In this document: positions 1-8,128 of the stretch, in pieces
Numbering within the stretch: the stretch's first letter is position 1
How the letters are laid out: each line of letters opens with the position of its first letter
NCBI RefSeq assembly: GCF_047238265.1
Contig: NZ_JBDFMM010000001.1
Location: 3,844,001 to 3,908,000, forward strand
Source of the DNA: Paenibacillus_F sp047238265
Lineage (GTDB): Bacteria > Bacillota > Bacilli > Paenibacillales > NBRC-103111
Length of the DNA: 64,000 bases
Reading direction: 5' to 3'
Notes under the pieces: generated by a model
Databases searched by the model: none
What the model saw: only the letters and a program-made list of their open reading frames with translations
What the model was told of the DNA's origin: nothing
Translations under genes and position numbers: made by a program

Positions 1-8
1 TGACCAGT

Positions 9-548
9 TTAGCTGTCTTCATTGCGAACCATTCCCCCGTACGGCATAAAAAGCTGTCCGCCGGGCGTATTCGTCCCGTTTAAAGCGTCCTGCCAGACCT
101 CTGCCGGAGTACGGTTCAGACTCCGTAAGGACACGGCGAAAAAGTCGCCCGTGCCGAGTCTGTACATGCGGTCCGTATGCTCGGACGGAAGCGGGTTTTC
201 CGGAAACAGCACGGGAAGTATCTGCGCGTTGTAAAAGATTTCGTCTTCCGCCGTGTATTTCTCAGCGAATCGGCCTTGGTCATCGTATACCGGCACGTAC
301 CGCTTGTGTTTATGCTCTATCCGTATGTCAAACTCCTGACCTGATGCGGCCAGCTCCTTTTGAAACTGTCCGTACATGGCCGGTGTCAGGACCCCTTTAT
401 CACGCACATTGTCGACAAAACGTGTAAGGGTCTCAAAAGCGACTACACGTGTCAGATCGCCCTCTCTGGCGGCAGAATCCGACAGCGGATAAATGTACAA
501 CAGCAGAATCGCTAAAATGAGCACAAAGGCCTTGCTGATCGTATCCAC
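9..548 (-). CDS. Tad-locus membrane-anchored pilin-like protein
   Basis: A 179-residue protein with one N-terminal membrane segment (about residues 7-24) after a very short cytoplasmic tip, followed by a soluble extracytoplasmic region. This is the shape of TadE/pseudopilin-like accessory proteins, but no family motif is certain. The start is GTG at 548 with GGAGAG seven bases upstream. It is the last visible gene of the Tad operon, 28 bp after its upstream neighbour. Function is inferred only from shape and context: a minor pilin or pilus-assembly factor. Confidence 0.6.
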   Translation of the reverse strand: MDTISKAFVLILAILLLYIYPLSDSAAREGDLTRVVAFETLTRFVDNVRDKGVLTPAMYGQFQKELAASGQEFDIRIEHKHKRYVPVYDDQGRFAEKYTAEDEIFYNAQILPVLFPENPLPSEHTDRMYRLGTGDFFAVSLRSLNRTPAEVWQDALNGTNTPGGQLFMPYGGMVRNEDS

Positions 549-576
549 CTTTTCTCTCCCCTTCTCACCCTAGCGA

Positions 577-963
577 TCAGGGCGTCGTGTACACGATTAC
601 TTCCAGCATTCCATCGGCATCGTGCTTCGTATGCGAACGATAAACCGCTGCCGGATCTATTCCGGCCGTATTCGTATCATCTTTGGACCGCCCGCCCGGG
701 TACCGTTTGCCGTTCACCTCAACGTCGTACGATTCTCCGGCATTCAAATAAAGGGACATAATCAGATCCGACCCTTTCACGGCGGGCTCTTCAAGCCCAG
801 CGCTAGCGGGCTGTTGGTTATAATCGAGAAGCTTGCGGGATAAATAAGTATGCGCAGCGGCTTCCCTTACGTTTTGAAGCAGCATCATCCCCGAGACTAC
901 AGCCGAGAGGAACATGCAGACTGAAACACCGGCAAAAAGCATGGAACGGACTGCATTGTTCAC
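577..963 (-). CDS. Tad-locus small membrane-anchored protein
   Basis: A 128-residue protein with an N-terminal hydrophobic helix (about residues 8-30) and an extracytoplasmic remainder. The start is GTG at 963, eight bases after the stop of the previous gene, so it is probably translationally coupled; its own ribosome site is weak. I do not recognise a named family. Its position among pilin-like genes after tadA and tadBC suggests a minor pilin or TadE/F-like protein. Confidence 0.6.
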   Translation of the reverse strand: MNNAVRSMLFAGVSVCMFLSAVVSGMMLLQNVREAAAHTYLSRKLLDYNQQPASAGLEEPAVKGSDLIMSLYLNAGESYDVEVNGKRYPGGRSKDDTNTAGIDPAAVYRSHTKHDADGMLEVIVYTTP

Positions 964-971
964 CGCTTCGC

Positions 972-1451
972 TTACTGCTGCATAAACTCAAGCGCACGGA
1001 TTACATTGCTTTTGTCCTTAATAATGCGCGCTTTGAATTTACCGCTCGGATTCACGTAATCGACATGAGACTCCAGAGTGGCGTTCGTAACGGCATCCCT
1101 GGATATCGAGGCGATTACCGTACCGTAATTACTGCTTGAAGGTGAAGCGGTATCGATTTTGTTCGTATACCAGGAACCTACCGGATTTTTGCCGGTTTGT
1201 ACCTGAATGCCGAACTGCTCTTTATCGGCAAATTTACGCAGCGCATTGACAACCTGACTGCCCGAAACCACGGTATTGTCGTATACGGTAAAAGCCGTTT
1301 GAGAAAGCTCCGTCTGAATATCCGAAAAATTGTTTTGTGCCGCTTTCGTGGCATCCTGTGCGGAAATAAACATCACCACGGCAATCGTAATCAGCGCGAT
1401 CGCCAGAAAAAAACCTGCCGCCATTATCAGTGCTTTCTGTGCATTTCCCAT
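972..1451 (-). CDS. Pilin-like protein of the Tad locus
   Basis: A 159-residue protein whose N-terminus has a short polar lead (MGNAQKA) and then a long hydrophobic helix (about residues 8-30), followed by a polar helical stretch and a Ser/Thr/Asn-rich domain. This resembles the prepilin architecture of secretion pili. No clear GG/EF prepilin-peptidase site is visible, so processing is uncertain. ATG at 1451 has AAAGGAG upstream. It lies 21 bp after the TadBC-type gene and is the best candidate in the window for the major pilin, though another pilin gene may lie beyond the left edge. Confidence 0.6.
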   Translation of the reverse strand: MGNAQKALIMAAGFFLAIALITIAVVMFISAQDATKAAQNNFSDIQTELSQTAFTVYDNTVVSGSQVVNALRKFADKEQFGIQVQTGKNPVGSWYTNKIDTASPSSSNYGTVIASISRDAVTNATLESHVDYVNPSGKFKARIIKDKSNVIRALEFMQQ

Positions 1452-1472
1452 CGTAATCCGGCTCCTTTGTTA

Positions 1473-3560
1473 TTAAGAGATTCTACCGATTTGCTGATAA
1501 TACAAATTCATCTGCTGCATGCTCATATAAACGAGCGGAATGACCAGGTACAGGAACACAAGAGCATACATGGGGGCAAAACCGATCCAGCGTCCCCAGC
1601 CGGCTTTCGTTTCGATTAACCGTTCATAATCCTGCTTGCGCTGTTCGAAGTGATACTGCTGCTCCGCTTCCAGATCGTCAAACGCCTGCTTGACCGGAAT
1701 ATGGTTAACCGCAGCCTGAAGCCGCTCAACCAAACGAACAAACGGAGTAAACGGAGCTTCCTCCTTCAGCTTTTCGAGCGCTTCATCCGCCCCCGCTTCA
1801 TAATCGAGCAGACATGCGGAGAGCGGAGATTGAAACAGGACGGCAAAACGCTCCAGCCATTCCAGTATGTGCTCGACAGACATGCGTTCGAAATGAGCCA
1901 GGATGGTCAGCAGGGTATAAAACTGATCCACCTCGTTTTTCATGTCCATCCTCCGCATTCGTTTGTGCAAGTGCAGCAGCCAAACCGGACTATGGTAGCC
2001 CGCCCATCCGGCAATAAAAGAGAACACAAGCTCCCGCCAGTTAAAGTAAGCTTTCGAAATCCGGTCCAGCTTTTCTTTGATACGTTCTTCCGCCTTGTTA
2101 AGGGCGGCCGGATCAGGCTGAATTCCTTGCTGCCTTATCTCCTCGGCTATCGTTTCACGAAGCTCTCTGCCGGACCGTTTCAATTTCTCAATGACGTTCC
2201 GGTCAAAGGCCGCCGCTTCCAGCGCTTTCCGTTTTTCCATTGGAGAGAGGCTGCCGAACATCGCCTGATTCCGGTCCGGAGAAAAATAAACTTGCTGAAG
2301 CGTCAGTTTCTGCATAACAAGACACACGGCAAGTACGAGAAGAAAGCAAGCCAGTCCCGTAACGAGGCGGCGGAGTGTAAGCCATTCAAGCAGCAATGGA
2401 GAACCGGCCTCCTTAAGCAGCTTTTGCATCCTGACGCGTTCGACGGAACGGACTTCGGGAATGAATCTCTGCGTGATCGCGTTCACCAGCCGGTTATTCA
2501 GCCATTTTCGCTCAGGCGGTTTCCGCCCTGATCTGCGGATTCCCGCTTCATCTGCCGTGTCCTGGAGCTTTCTGAGAAGGATAAAACAGACGATGATCAG
2601 CACGAAAATGCCTGTTTTGACCGCAAATCCCGCGGCCCCCGTATAAAATTCATCCATCGCCGGAAAGTTATGCCGCGCCCACATTTCAATGGGTTTGGCA
2701 GCCATAATCGGGGTGATCGCAATAACGGAGAGTCCTTTTAAGAGGTAATGGAGTTTCTCTTTACGGAGTATTTCAAGGCGGATTTCCGAGGTGATTTTGC
2801 TGAGGGCATGCAAATACATGGAACCGTGCGGAAGCAGCTTGTCTCCAAATTCCCTGACCAGAAAAGAGACGCCCGCAAAGCTTTTCAGAAAACGGTTCGG
2901 CGCATGCTCGTAATAAATTTCCAGGCTGCGCTCGGGATGGTCGGAGGTTAACGTGCCGTACACCGCCTCTCCATGGGGCGATAGCTGTCTCGGTGCGATC
3001 TGGGCGGCGTCATAAACCGCTTCATCTACCATCCCGTGCTGGTGATAATAGTGGCGGACATCCGATAAAAATTCGGTCATTTGCCGGAGGAGCCGATCTT
3101 CGGACCGGTGAACAAGCGTATCGGTAAGAATACTGTGGAGAACAAGAGTTCCGAGCAATATCATGAGCATGTACGAAACATCCGGGTAGAAAAGAATAAT
3201 CAGTACGAGCGTGAGCATGGCGATAAGGAAAGCAAACAGCGTAATTCGTCCGGCTTCCATACGTATCATGCTCTCGTCGTAAGAGTATAACGGAGCTATC
3301 CTCCGGCGTACACGCTGCGTATAGCGGGAAATTACCGGGGTTTTAACCGCCATGATATATAAATTTCCGTAAAGCAGTTCGATCCGTTTTCTTCCATCCC
3401 CTTTTAAAGGGGAGAGCAGCTTTTGAAGGTCATGCTCCCCGTAGCCGCTCAGCTTAGAACGTCTTTTTACCGCGTATATGTATAGAAGCCAGATAACGCA
3501 TGCGGCACAGGCGCTGGTTAAAGCGATCCCAAGCAGCCAATCACGAAGCGGCAACCACAT
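1473..3560 (-). CDS. TadB-TadC-like fused membrane platform protein
   Basis: A 695-residue inner-membrane protein that appears to carry two T2SS-F/GspF-type cytoplasmic domains in one chain. The first (about residues 115-270) sits between two pairs of membrane helices; the second (about residues 515-660) follows another helix set and ends with a C-terminal membrane helix. TadB and TadC are normally separate proteins of about 300 residues, so the length fits a fusion. Platform proteins couple the TadA motor to pilin assembly. I place the start at ATG 3560 (MWLPLRDW), directly after GGGGAGG, although the spacing is short; it overlaps the end of tadA by 20 bp. Confidence 0.8.
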   Translation of the reverse strand: MWLPLRDWLLGIALTSACAACVIWLLYIYAVKRRSKLSGYGEHDLQKLLSPLKGDGRKRIELLYGNLYIMAVKTPVISRYTQRVRRRIAPLYSYDESMIRMEAGRITLFAFLIAMLTLVLIILFYPDVSYMLMILLGTLVLHSILTDTLVHRSEDRLLRQMTEFLSDVRHYYHQHGMVDEAVYDAAQIAPRQLSPHGEAVYGTLTSDHPERSLEIYYEHAPNRFLKSFAGVSFLVREFGDKLLPHGSMYLHALSKITSEIRLEILRKEKLHYLLKGLSVIAITPIMAAKPIEMWARHNFPAMDEFYTGAAGFAVKTGIFVLIIVCFILLRKLQDTADEAGIRRSGRKPPERKWLNNRLVNAITQRFIPEVRSVERVRMQKLLKEAGSPLLLEWLTLRRLVTGLACFLLVLAVCLVMQKLTLQQVYFSPDRNQAMFGSLSPMEKRKALEAAAFDRNVIEKLKRSGRELRETIAEEIRQQGIQPDPAALNKAEERIKEKLDRISKAYFNWRELVFSFIAGWAGYHSPVWLLHLHKRMRRMDMKNEVDQFYTLLTILAHFERMSVEHILEWLERFAVLFQSPLSACLLDYEAGADEALEKLKEEAPFTPFVRLVERLQAAVNHIPVKQAFDDLEAEQQYHFEQRKQDYERLIETKAGWGRWIGFAPMYALVFLYLVIPLVYMSMQQMNLYYQQIGRIS

Positions 3561-5451
3561 CGCCTCCCCAGTGCGTTTCCAAAAACATTTCGAATGCCCG
3601 GGCATCCGCGGGTGTCATATGGTCCAGCATTTCCCCGGCATTGCGGAGACTGATCGGAGCGCAGACCCGGTAAGCACCGTCCCGGTATTCTACAATGTTT
3701 CGCTGTTCGTAAAGTTTACGGTCCGTTGTCCGCCGGAAAAATTCGGAGGCATCATCGAGAAAGCCCCGAAGTTCAAGCGGTTCTTCGCCGGACGAGTGCT
3801 TTTGTTCACTCGGGTACAAACCGCTTTCGAGCGGGACGCATTCGGTTATGCGTTCTATAAAACGCGTGCCGTCGGCACTTTTACGCAGATGGATGTCAAA
3901 ATGAATCACACGGATTACCTGCTTTTCGGCCATGATTTCATCTTGGAACATTCCCGTTTTGAGCAGAGAATTGCGGAGCGAGTCGATAAGGCTGGAAAAG
4001 GTTTTGGCATGATGGGTAAAAAGTGTGAACAAGCTGGCTACCTGAGCCATTTGAATCATCCACGCGGCTACCGTGTCGGTTGCCACTTCCCCCAGAATAT
4101 GGACGGCACCGTCCGTTTTTTTCTGCACGTCGAGCCCCTGCTGCCCCGTAATGTGATCCGTTTCCCGGAAACTTAAAATATTGCGCTGGGGGTATAAGTT
4201 TCTCAGGTGAAGTTCGTACGCCATTTCTTGTACACGGAGGGTCAATGTCGCGGAAATGGACTGCACCATAGCCATCAGCAGGGTTGTTTTCCCGCTGCCC
4301 TGCGCCCCCGTCACAGCCGTGATCCGGCAGCCTTTGACAAGGTGGCGGATGAGCCCGACTGCCAGTCCGGCATTGCCGCCTTGAACAAGCTGGTCAAGCG
4401 AGGCGTTCGGCAGATCGAACTTGCGGACGAAGAACGCCCATGATTCCGAAAAGGGAGGCCGGACCACTACGACACGGGAACCGTCCTTCATATCGTTCAC
4501 TTTGTATCCGTTCGTTTCGGAAAGCTGACCCGGATAATTGTATTTGTAGATATTTTGACAAACACGCCGCAGCTCTTCATGAGTACCGAAACTGAGAAAC
4601 GAAAGGTGAATGGATTTTCCCCGGTAAAAAATCCATACGCTATCGTACGATGTAATATACTCTTCCCTATGCCCGTGAATCCCTTCAGCGACTCGCTCCG
4701 CTAGGGGACCTCCATGATAGCCGGCACTGTCCGGGAGCGCTCCGGAAACGCCTCCCGAAACACCGTCGATATGCATCTCGCGGATGGAATCGATCACACC
4801 GAAACCCTTGTAATGCTGATAGATCCGCTGGACTACAATTTCCAGTTTATCCTGGAACGACAATAGCCCGACTTCCTTGCGGAATACACGGCCGATATCT
4901 TCCGCCGTAACGATATAGGAAGGCGTGCGGCCGTCCTCAATTACCTGTTTAACGGCATCCAGCTTATGCTTCCGGATAAGCTCGTGAAGTCCTTCATATC
5001 CGTATTTCTTGCCATACAGATAAAGGAGTATGGCAAACCGGTCCTGCGCCGTAAACTGCTCGGGCTCGTGAAAAGGCAGAGAGAAGTGGACAGTCGTTTC
5101 GCTAAGTCCATAAACCCGCGTCAACAGATCCATCATGACCGATTTCACAAATCTTTTATCCTGCAGATCACCGTGTCCGCAGCCCTTCAAAGCTCTCTTC
5201 AGCTGAAGCCTCTTGTTCCGGCTGCGCCGGTATTCCTCCTCGGACATTCGCAGCTCGCCTAACTCGCCCGCCGTCATCTCGGCAAAAGCTTCTTTAACAA
5301 ATCTCGTCATCGCTTCTATAGAGTAACTTTTCCCGGTTTTTGAACCCAAAGATTTTCTGCCGCGCCAGCCTCCCGTTCTAGTAAAAAGCCATATGGCCGC
5401 AAAAACGACCGCTAGGGCGATCAAAATGAAATTCAACCTGTCTGTCGGCAT
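3541..5451 (-). CDS. TadA/CpaF-type secretion ATPase with N-terminal membrane anchor
   Basis: A 636-residue type II/IV secretion-system ATPase expected to power pilus assembly. Walker A GAQGSGKTT is at about residue 382, a Walker-B-region GEVATD at about 452, and a downstream THHAKT motif matches the His-box position of the CpaF family. Residues 9-24 form a clear hydrophobic helix followed by a basic stretch, so the protein looks membrane-anchored, unlike typical soluble CpaF/TadA. It lies seven bases after a TadZ-like gene and overlaps the platform gene downstream. Confidence 0.85.
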   Translation of the reverse strand: MPTDRLNFILIALAVVFAAIWLFTRTGGWRGRKSLGSKTGKSYSIEAMTRFVKEAFAEMTAGELGELRMSEEEYRRSRNKRLQLKRALKGCGHGDLQDKRFVKSVMMDLLTRVYGLSETTVHFSLPFHEPEQFTAQDRFAILLYLYGKKYGYEGLHELIRKHKLDAVKQVIEDGRTPSYIVTAEDIGRVFRKEVGLLSFQDKLEIVVQRIYQHYKGFGVIDSIREMHIDGVSGGVSGALPDSAGYHGGPLAERVAEGIHGHREEYITSYDSVWIFYRGKSIHLSFLSFGTHEELRRVCQNIYKYNYPGQLSETNGYKVNDMKDGSRVVVVRPPFSESWAFFVRKFDLPNASLDQLVQGGNAGLAVGLIRHLVKGCRITAVTGAQGSGKTTLLMAMVQSISATLTLRVQEMAYELHLRNLYPQRNILSFRETDHITGQQGLDVQKKTDGAVHILGEVATDTVAAWMIQMAQVASLFTLFTHHAKTFSSLIDSLRNSLLKTGMFQDEIMAEKQVIRVIHFDIHLRKSADGTRFIERITECVPLESGLYPSEQKHSSGEEPLELRGFLDDASEFFRRTTDRKLYEQRNIVEYRDGAYRVCAPISLRNAGEMLDHMTPADARAFEMFLETHWGGDVVAAS

Positions 5452-5457
5452 AAACGG

Positions 5458-6291
5458 CTAGGCTCCCCTTTCCTGCATCAGCTTCGAATCGAGGCCCAGC
5501 CGGTTGAGAAGAGCTTTGATCAGCTTCCTGACCTCCGTAATGAATGCGTAGGAAGAATGATCCGGGCCCGCATTTCGGCTCCTGAGAAAAAACTCAAGCA
5601 GATTTTTATCGCTGCAGGCATCCAAATAACCGGTGCAGTGCGGAATGGTATAGAGCGTCTGCTTCCATTTAAATTTCCGGGCCAGGTTAACCGCACTAAA
5701 GCGGGAGTTTTTGTCATAATCGCCCAGAACGAGCAGAAGCGGTTTATTTTGCAGAGATTCCGTCCATAGCTCCTTGTTAAAATAACGCTCCAGCAGCTCG
5801 AGATTTTGACTGAGATTGACGACAATCAGATCCGAGTTGCGAAGAATGGCTTCGGAGCTGCCCTCCTTATATCCGTCCCCGACGTCAACAAAGGTAAGAT
5901 CATAGTAACGGCTGGCACTGTTTACGATATACGGCAGAGTCTCTTCCCGGAAACAATCCGGATCCGCAAGCGGCTTCCTCGATCCGGGAAGCAGGTCCAG
6001 CCGGTCCTTTACGATCGGTTTGGTGTAGTCCTGGATTGACTCGGGCGTCAGCTTGTTACTTTGCAGCAGCCTTTCCAGAGCATCCAGCCCGTACTCGCTA
6101 AACGACAGCAGGTTGTCGCCCGGTGAAGAGGGCCTCCCAAAAGCGTTTTCCAGCGCCGTTTTTGTTCTTTTCGTATGCGTAACCATAATCCGTGCGTAAT
6201 AATCGAGCGCAAGCATCGTAGAGACGGCGAGCACATTCGATGTTGCGGCTCCGTGTCCCCTGACCGGGGCCCAAAACGCTACCTGACTCAT
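5458..6291 (-). CDS. TadZ/CpaE-like (MinD-fold) protein with degenerate P-loop
   Basis: A 277-residue protein with the MinD/ParA-like opening of strand, glycine-rich loop and long helix. The loop reads PVRGHGAATSN and lacks the signature and catalytic lysines of KGGVGKT. Later strands (LTFVDVGDG, LIVVNLSQN) fit the deviant Walker A fold. TadZ/CpaE proteins place the Tad machine at the pole or membrane. The start overlaps the previous gene by four bases (ATGA), indicating coupling. TadZ-like is the best call; nucleotide hydrolysis is doubtful. Confidence 0.7.
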   Translation of the reverse strand: MSQVAFWAPVRGHGAATSNVLAVSTMLALDYYARIMVTHTKRTKTALENAFGRPSSPGDNLLSFSEYGLDALERLLQSNKLTPESIQDYTKPIVKDRLDLLPGSRKPLADPDCFREETLPYIVNSASRYYDLTFVDVGDGYKEGSSEAILRNSDLIVVNLSQNLELLERYFNKELWTESLQNKPLLLVLGDYDKNSRFSAVNLARKFKWKQTLYTIPHCTGYLDACSDKNLLEFFLRSRNAGPDHSSYAFITEVRKLIKALLNRLGLDSKLMQERGA

Positions 6292-6995
6292 CCCGTTTTC
6301 CTCCTAATGGCTTGTTTGATCGTCCGTTTGAGAACAGCTTTGTCCTCTCCCGTTATTTCGTTCGTAACCGCCAGAAGCACATTTCTGTACGTTCTGGACA
6401 TGCGCCGGATTCCGATTTTTCCCTGATACTCATTTTCGATGCGCACAGCAAGATCCACTTCGTCAACAGGCAGTTTGTAATAGTCGTCAGGCGTTAGGAG
6501 CGGCAGAGGAGTCAGCACCTTATCCACATATTCTTCATCAATGCCGCATTCTACCGCATCCCGTATGACGACCGTGCTTGTAAGGGTGTTTATCTGGCAG
6601 ACCTCATTCAGTGAACGAATCAGTTCCTCCGTTCTTCGCATCGTATACTTGTCATAAGCCGTTGTCAGAAAGAAACCTTCGAACGGATACACGCATTCCT
6701 TTCCCAGAAATTCGGCCCTGTCCGTGTCGACCATCACGAGATCGTAATCCTGCAAAACCGCTCCGCTTGCGGATGCGTGTTCCAAAGCTTCATACATGCG
6801 GCTGAAATGACAGGCCACATCAACTTCGTCATACTGAACCAGTTCGGGTTCCGGGCCGTGGGCGACGAGGCAGCTCAGCCTGCGGGATGCCGTCCCGTCT
6901 ATAAGCAGCACGCGTCTTCCCGCAACCGACGCCACCCGGCAGATGCCGAGAAGCAGGTCGCTGTGTTCCTTCGCTCCAACACAAAGCAGTTTCAT
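6288..6995 (-). CDS. Second TadZ/MinD-fold-like protein, no intact P-loop
   Basis: A 235-residue protein beginning with a short strand (MKLLCVGA), a helix and then RRVLLIDGT, the pattern expected after a MinD P-loop. A later strand, YDLVMVDTD, fits the Walker B position. The P-loop itself is absent (KEHSDLLL in its place). It sits between the CpaB-like and TadZ-like genes with a four-base overlap downstream. Probably a divergent TadZ paralogue acting as a structural partner; this is inferred from fold pattern and context. Confidence 0.55.
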   Translation of the reverse strand: MKLLCVGAKEHSDLLLGICRVASVAGRRVLLIDGTASRRLSCLVAHGPEPELVQYDEVDVACHFSRMYEALEHASASGAVLQDYDLVMVDTDRAEFLGKECVYPFEGFFLTTAYDKYTMRRTEELIRSLNEVCQINTLTSTVVIRDAVECGIDEEYVDKVLTPLPLLTPDDYYKLPVDEVDLAVRIENEYQGKIGIRRMSRTYRNVLLAVTNEITGEDKAVLKRTIKQAIRRKTG

Positions 6996-7026
6996 GTGCG
7001 AATCCCTCCTCTATGAGCCGATCGGG

Positions 7027-8112
7027 TCATGGCTGCACCGCTTCCCGGAAAATATCTTCCTGCCTCTCCCTGATTTCGGAAGGAGGCGTTTCGGGCCCGG
7101 CGTTAACCGCCGGATTGTTCCCGGACGATCCGGTTAACCCGGTCGAGAATCCGCCGGGTTCTGCGCCCGCCTCAGGTTTGGCCTGCGGCCGGGTAGAAGG
7201 CCCGGTGACCGAAGGGGGCTCCTCCCGCTGAGCGACGCCAATTCCGGTACGGTTACCGTCTGTTCGTCCCGAGCCTGCGGCGGCCGTTATTTTCTGCTTC
7301 GAAGTCTCGTCCATATTTTGCAGATCCTTATCCAGCAGCTGCCTCATATTTCTCATCAGTTCAAGCTTGGCCGTCTCCAGCACATTCGGGTCCGTTCGGA
7401 TCAGCTCAAGCACCTTGGCGTTGACCGGGTAGGTAGGCTCGGCTTTGTCCTGCATCTGGGGGTCCACGTAAGGAAGCGAATAGAGCTTCGCTCCGTGCAA
7501 GTAAGCATCCACGACAGCGCTCGACATATCGAGAATTTCCCTCTCGCCGAGCTTAAGCCACACCGTGCCTTCCGAGACGTTGTCCACTCTTTTTTTGGCC
7601 AGCACGATATAATCCTGGCCGGTCGGAAAGCTGATGCGCACATCGACGAAATCGTCCTTCTTCAGCAGACTCGGAAGTCCGATTACGTTGAATTCCTCCT
7701 GACGGACATCCTTGGACAGCACGCCTTCCTCATACAGCATGGAAGAAAGTACGGGCGTGTTTTTGACACCGGCCAGCTTGAAGGTTTTGCCGGCCACCTG
7801 CCGCAGATCAAGGTCCGCTCCTTCGGGGGCATCCGCCGCATTCATTTCCAGATACTTAATGTCTTCGTCTCCCAGTCTTGTTCCCGCTTTGATATCCCGG
7901 GTCAAAACGACTACTTTCCTCCTTTCAGTCTTAGCGTCCGCAGATTTAGCTTCCGACAGATCGGCCTGATAACGATACTCAAGCTCAGTGAGCTTATTCC
8001 GGTGCTGAAAAGCCGTATACACAAATCCTCCCGAAGCAAGCAGGCCAGCCGTCAAAGCTCCTATCAACCCCGAGTAGATCAGATGTTTCGTTCGCTGGCG
8101 GATAATGGACAC
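7027..8112 (-). CDS. CpaB/RcpC-like SAF-domain pilus assembly protein
   Basis: A 361-residue protein with an N-terminal membrane helix (about residues 12-30), a helical linker, then a SAF domain (VVVLTRDIKAG and following, about residues 65-130) typical of Flp pilus assembly protein CpaB/RcpC. The C-terminal ~80 residues are Pro/Gly/Thr-rich and probably disordered. The start is GTG at 8112, with AAAGGAG seven bases upstream; a longer in-frame reading lacks a ribosome site and overlaps the kinase gene. It lies 16 bp after the kinase gene. The likely location is the outer face of the membrane. Confidence 0.8.
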   Translation of the reverse strand: MSIIRQRTKHLIYSGLIGALTAGLLASGGFVYTAFQHRNKLTELEYRYQADLSEAKSADAKTERRKVVVLTRDIKAGTRLGDEDIKYLEMNAADAPEGADLDLRQVAGKTFKLAGVKNTPVLSSMLYEEGVLSKDVRQEEFNVIGLPSLLKKDDFVDVRISFPTGQDYIVLAKKRVDNVSEGTVWLKLGEREILDMSSAVVDAYLHGAKLYSLPYVDPQMQDKAEPTYPVNAKVLELIRTDPNVLETAKLELMRNMRQLLDKDLQNMDETSKQKITAAAGSGRTDGNRTGIGVAQREEPPSVTGPSTRPQAKPEAGAEPGGFSTGLTGSSGNNPAVNAGPETPPSEIRERQEDIFREAVQP

Positions 8113-8128
8113 ATTCTCTCTCCTTTCG

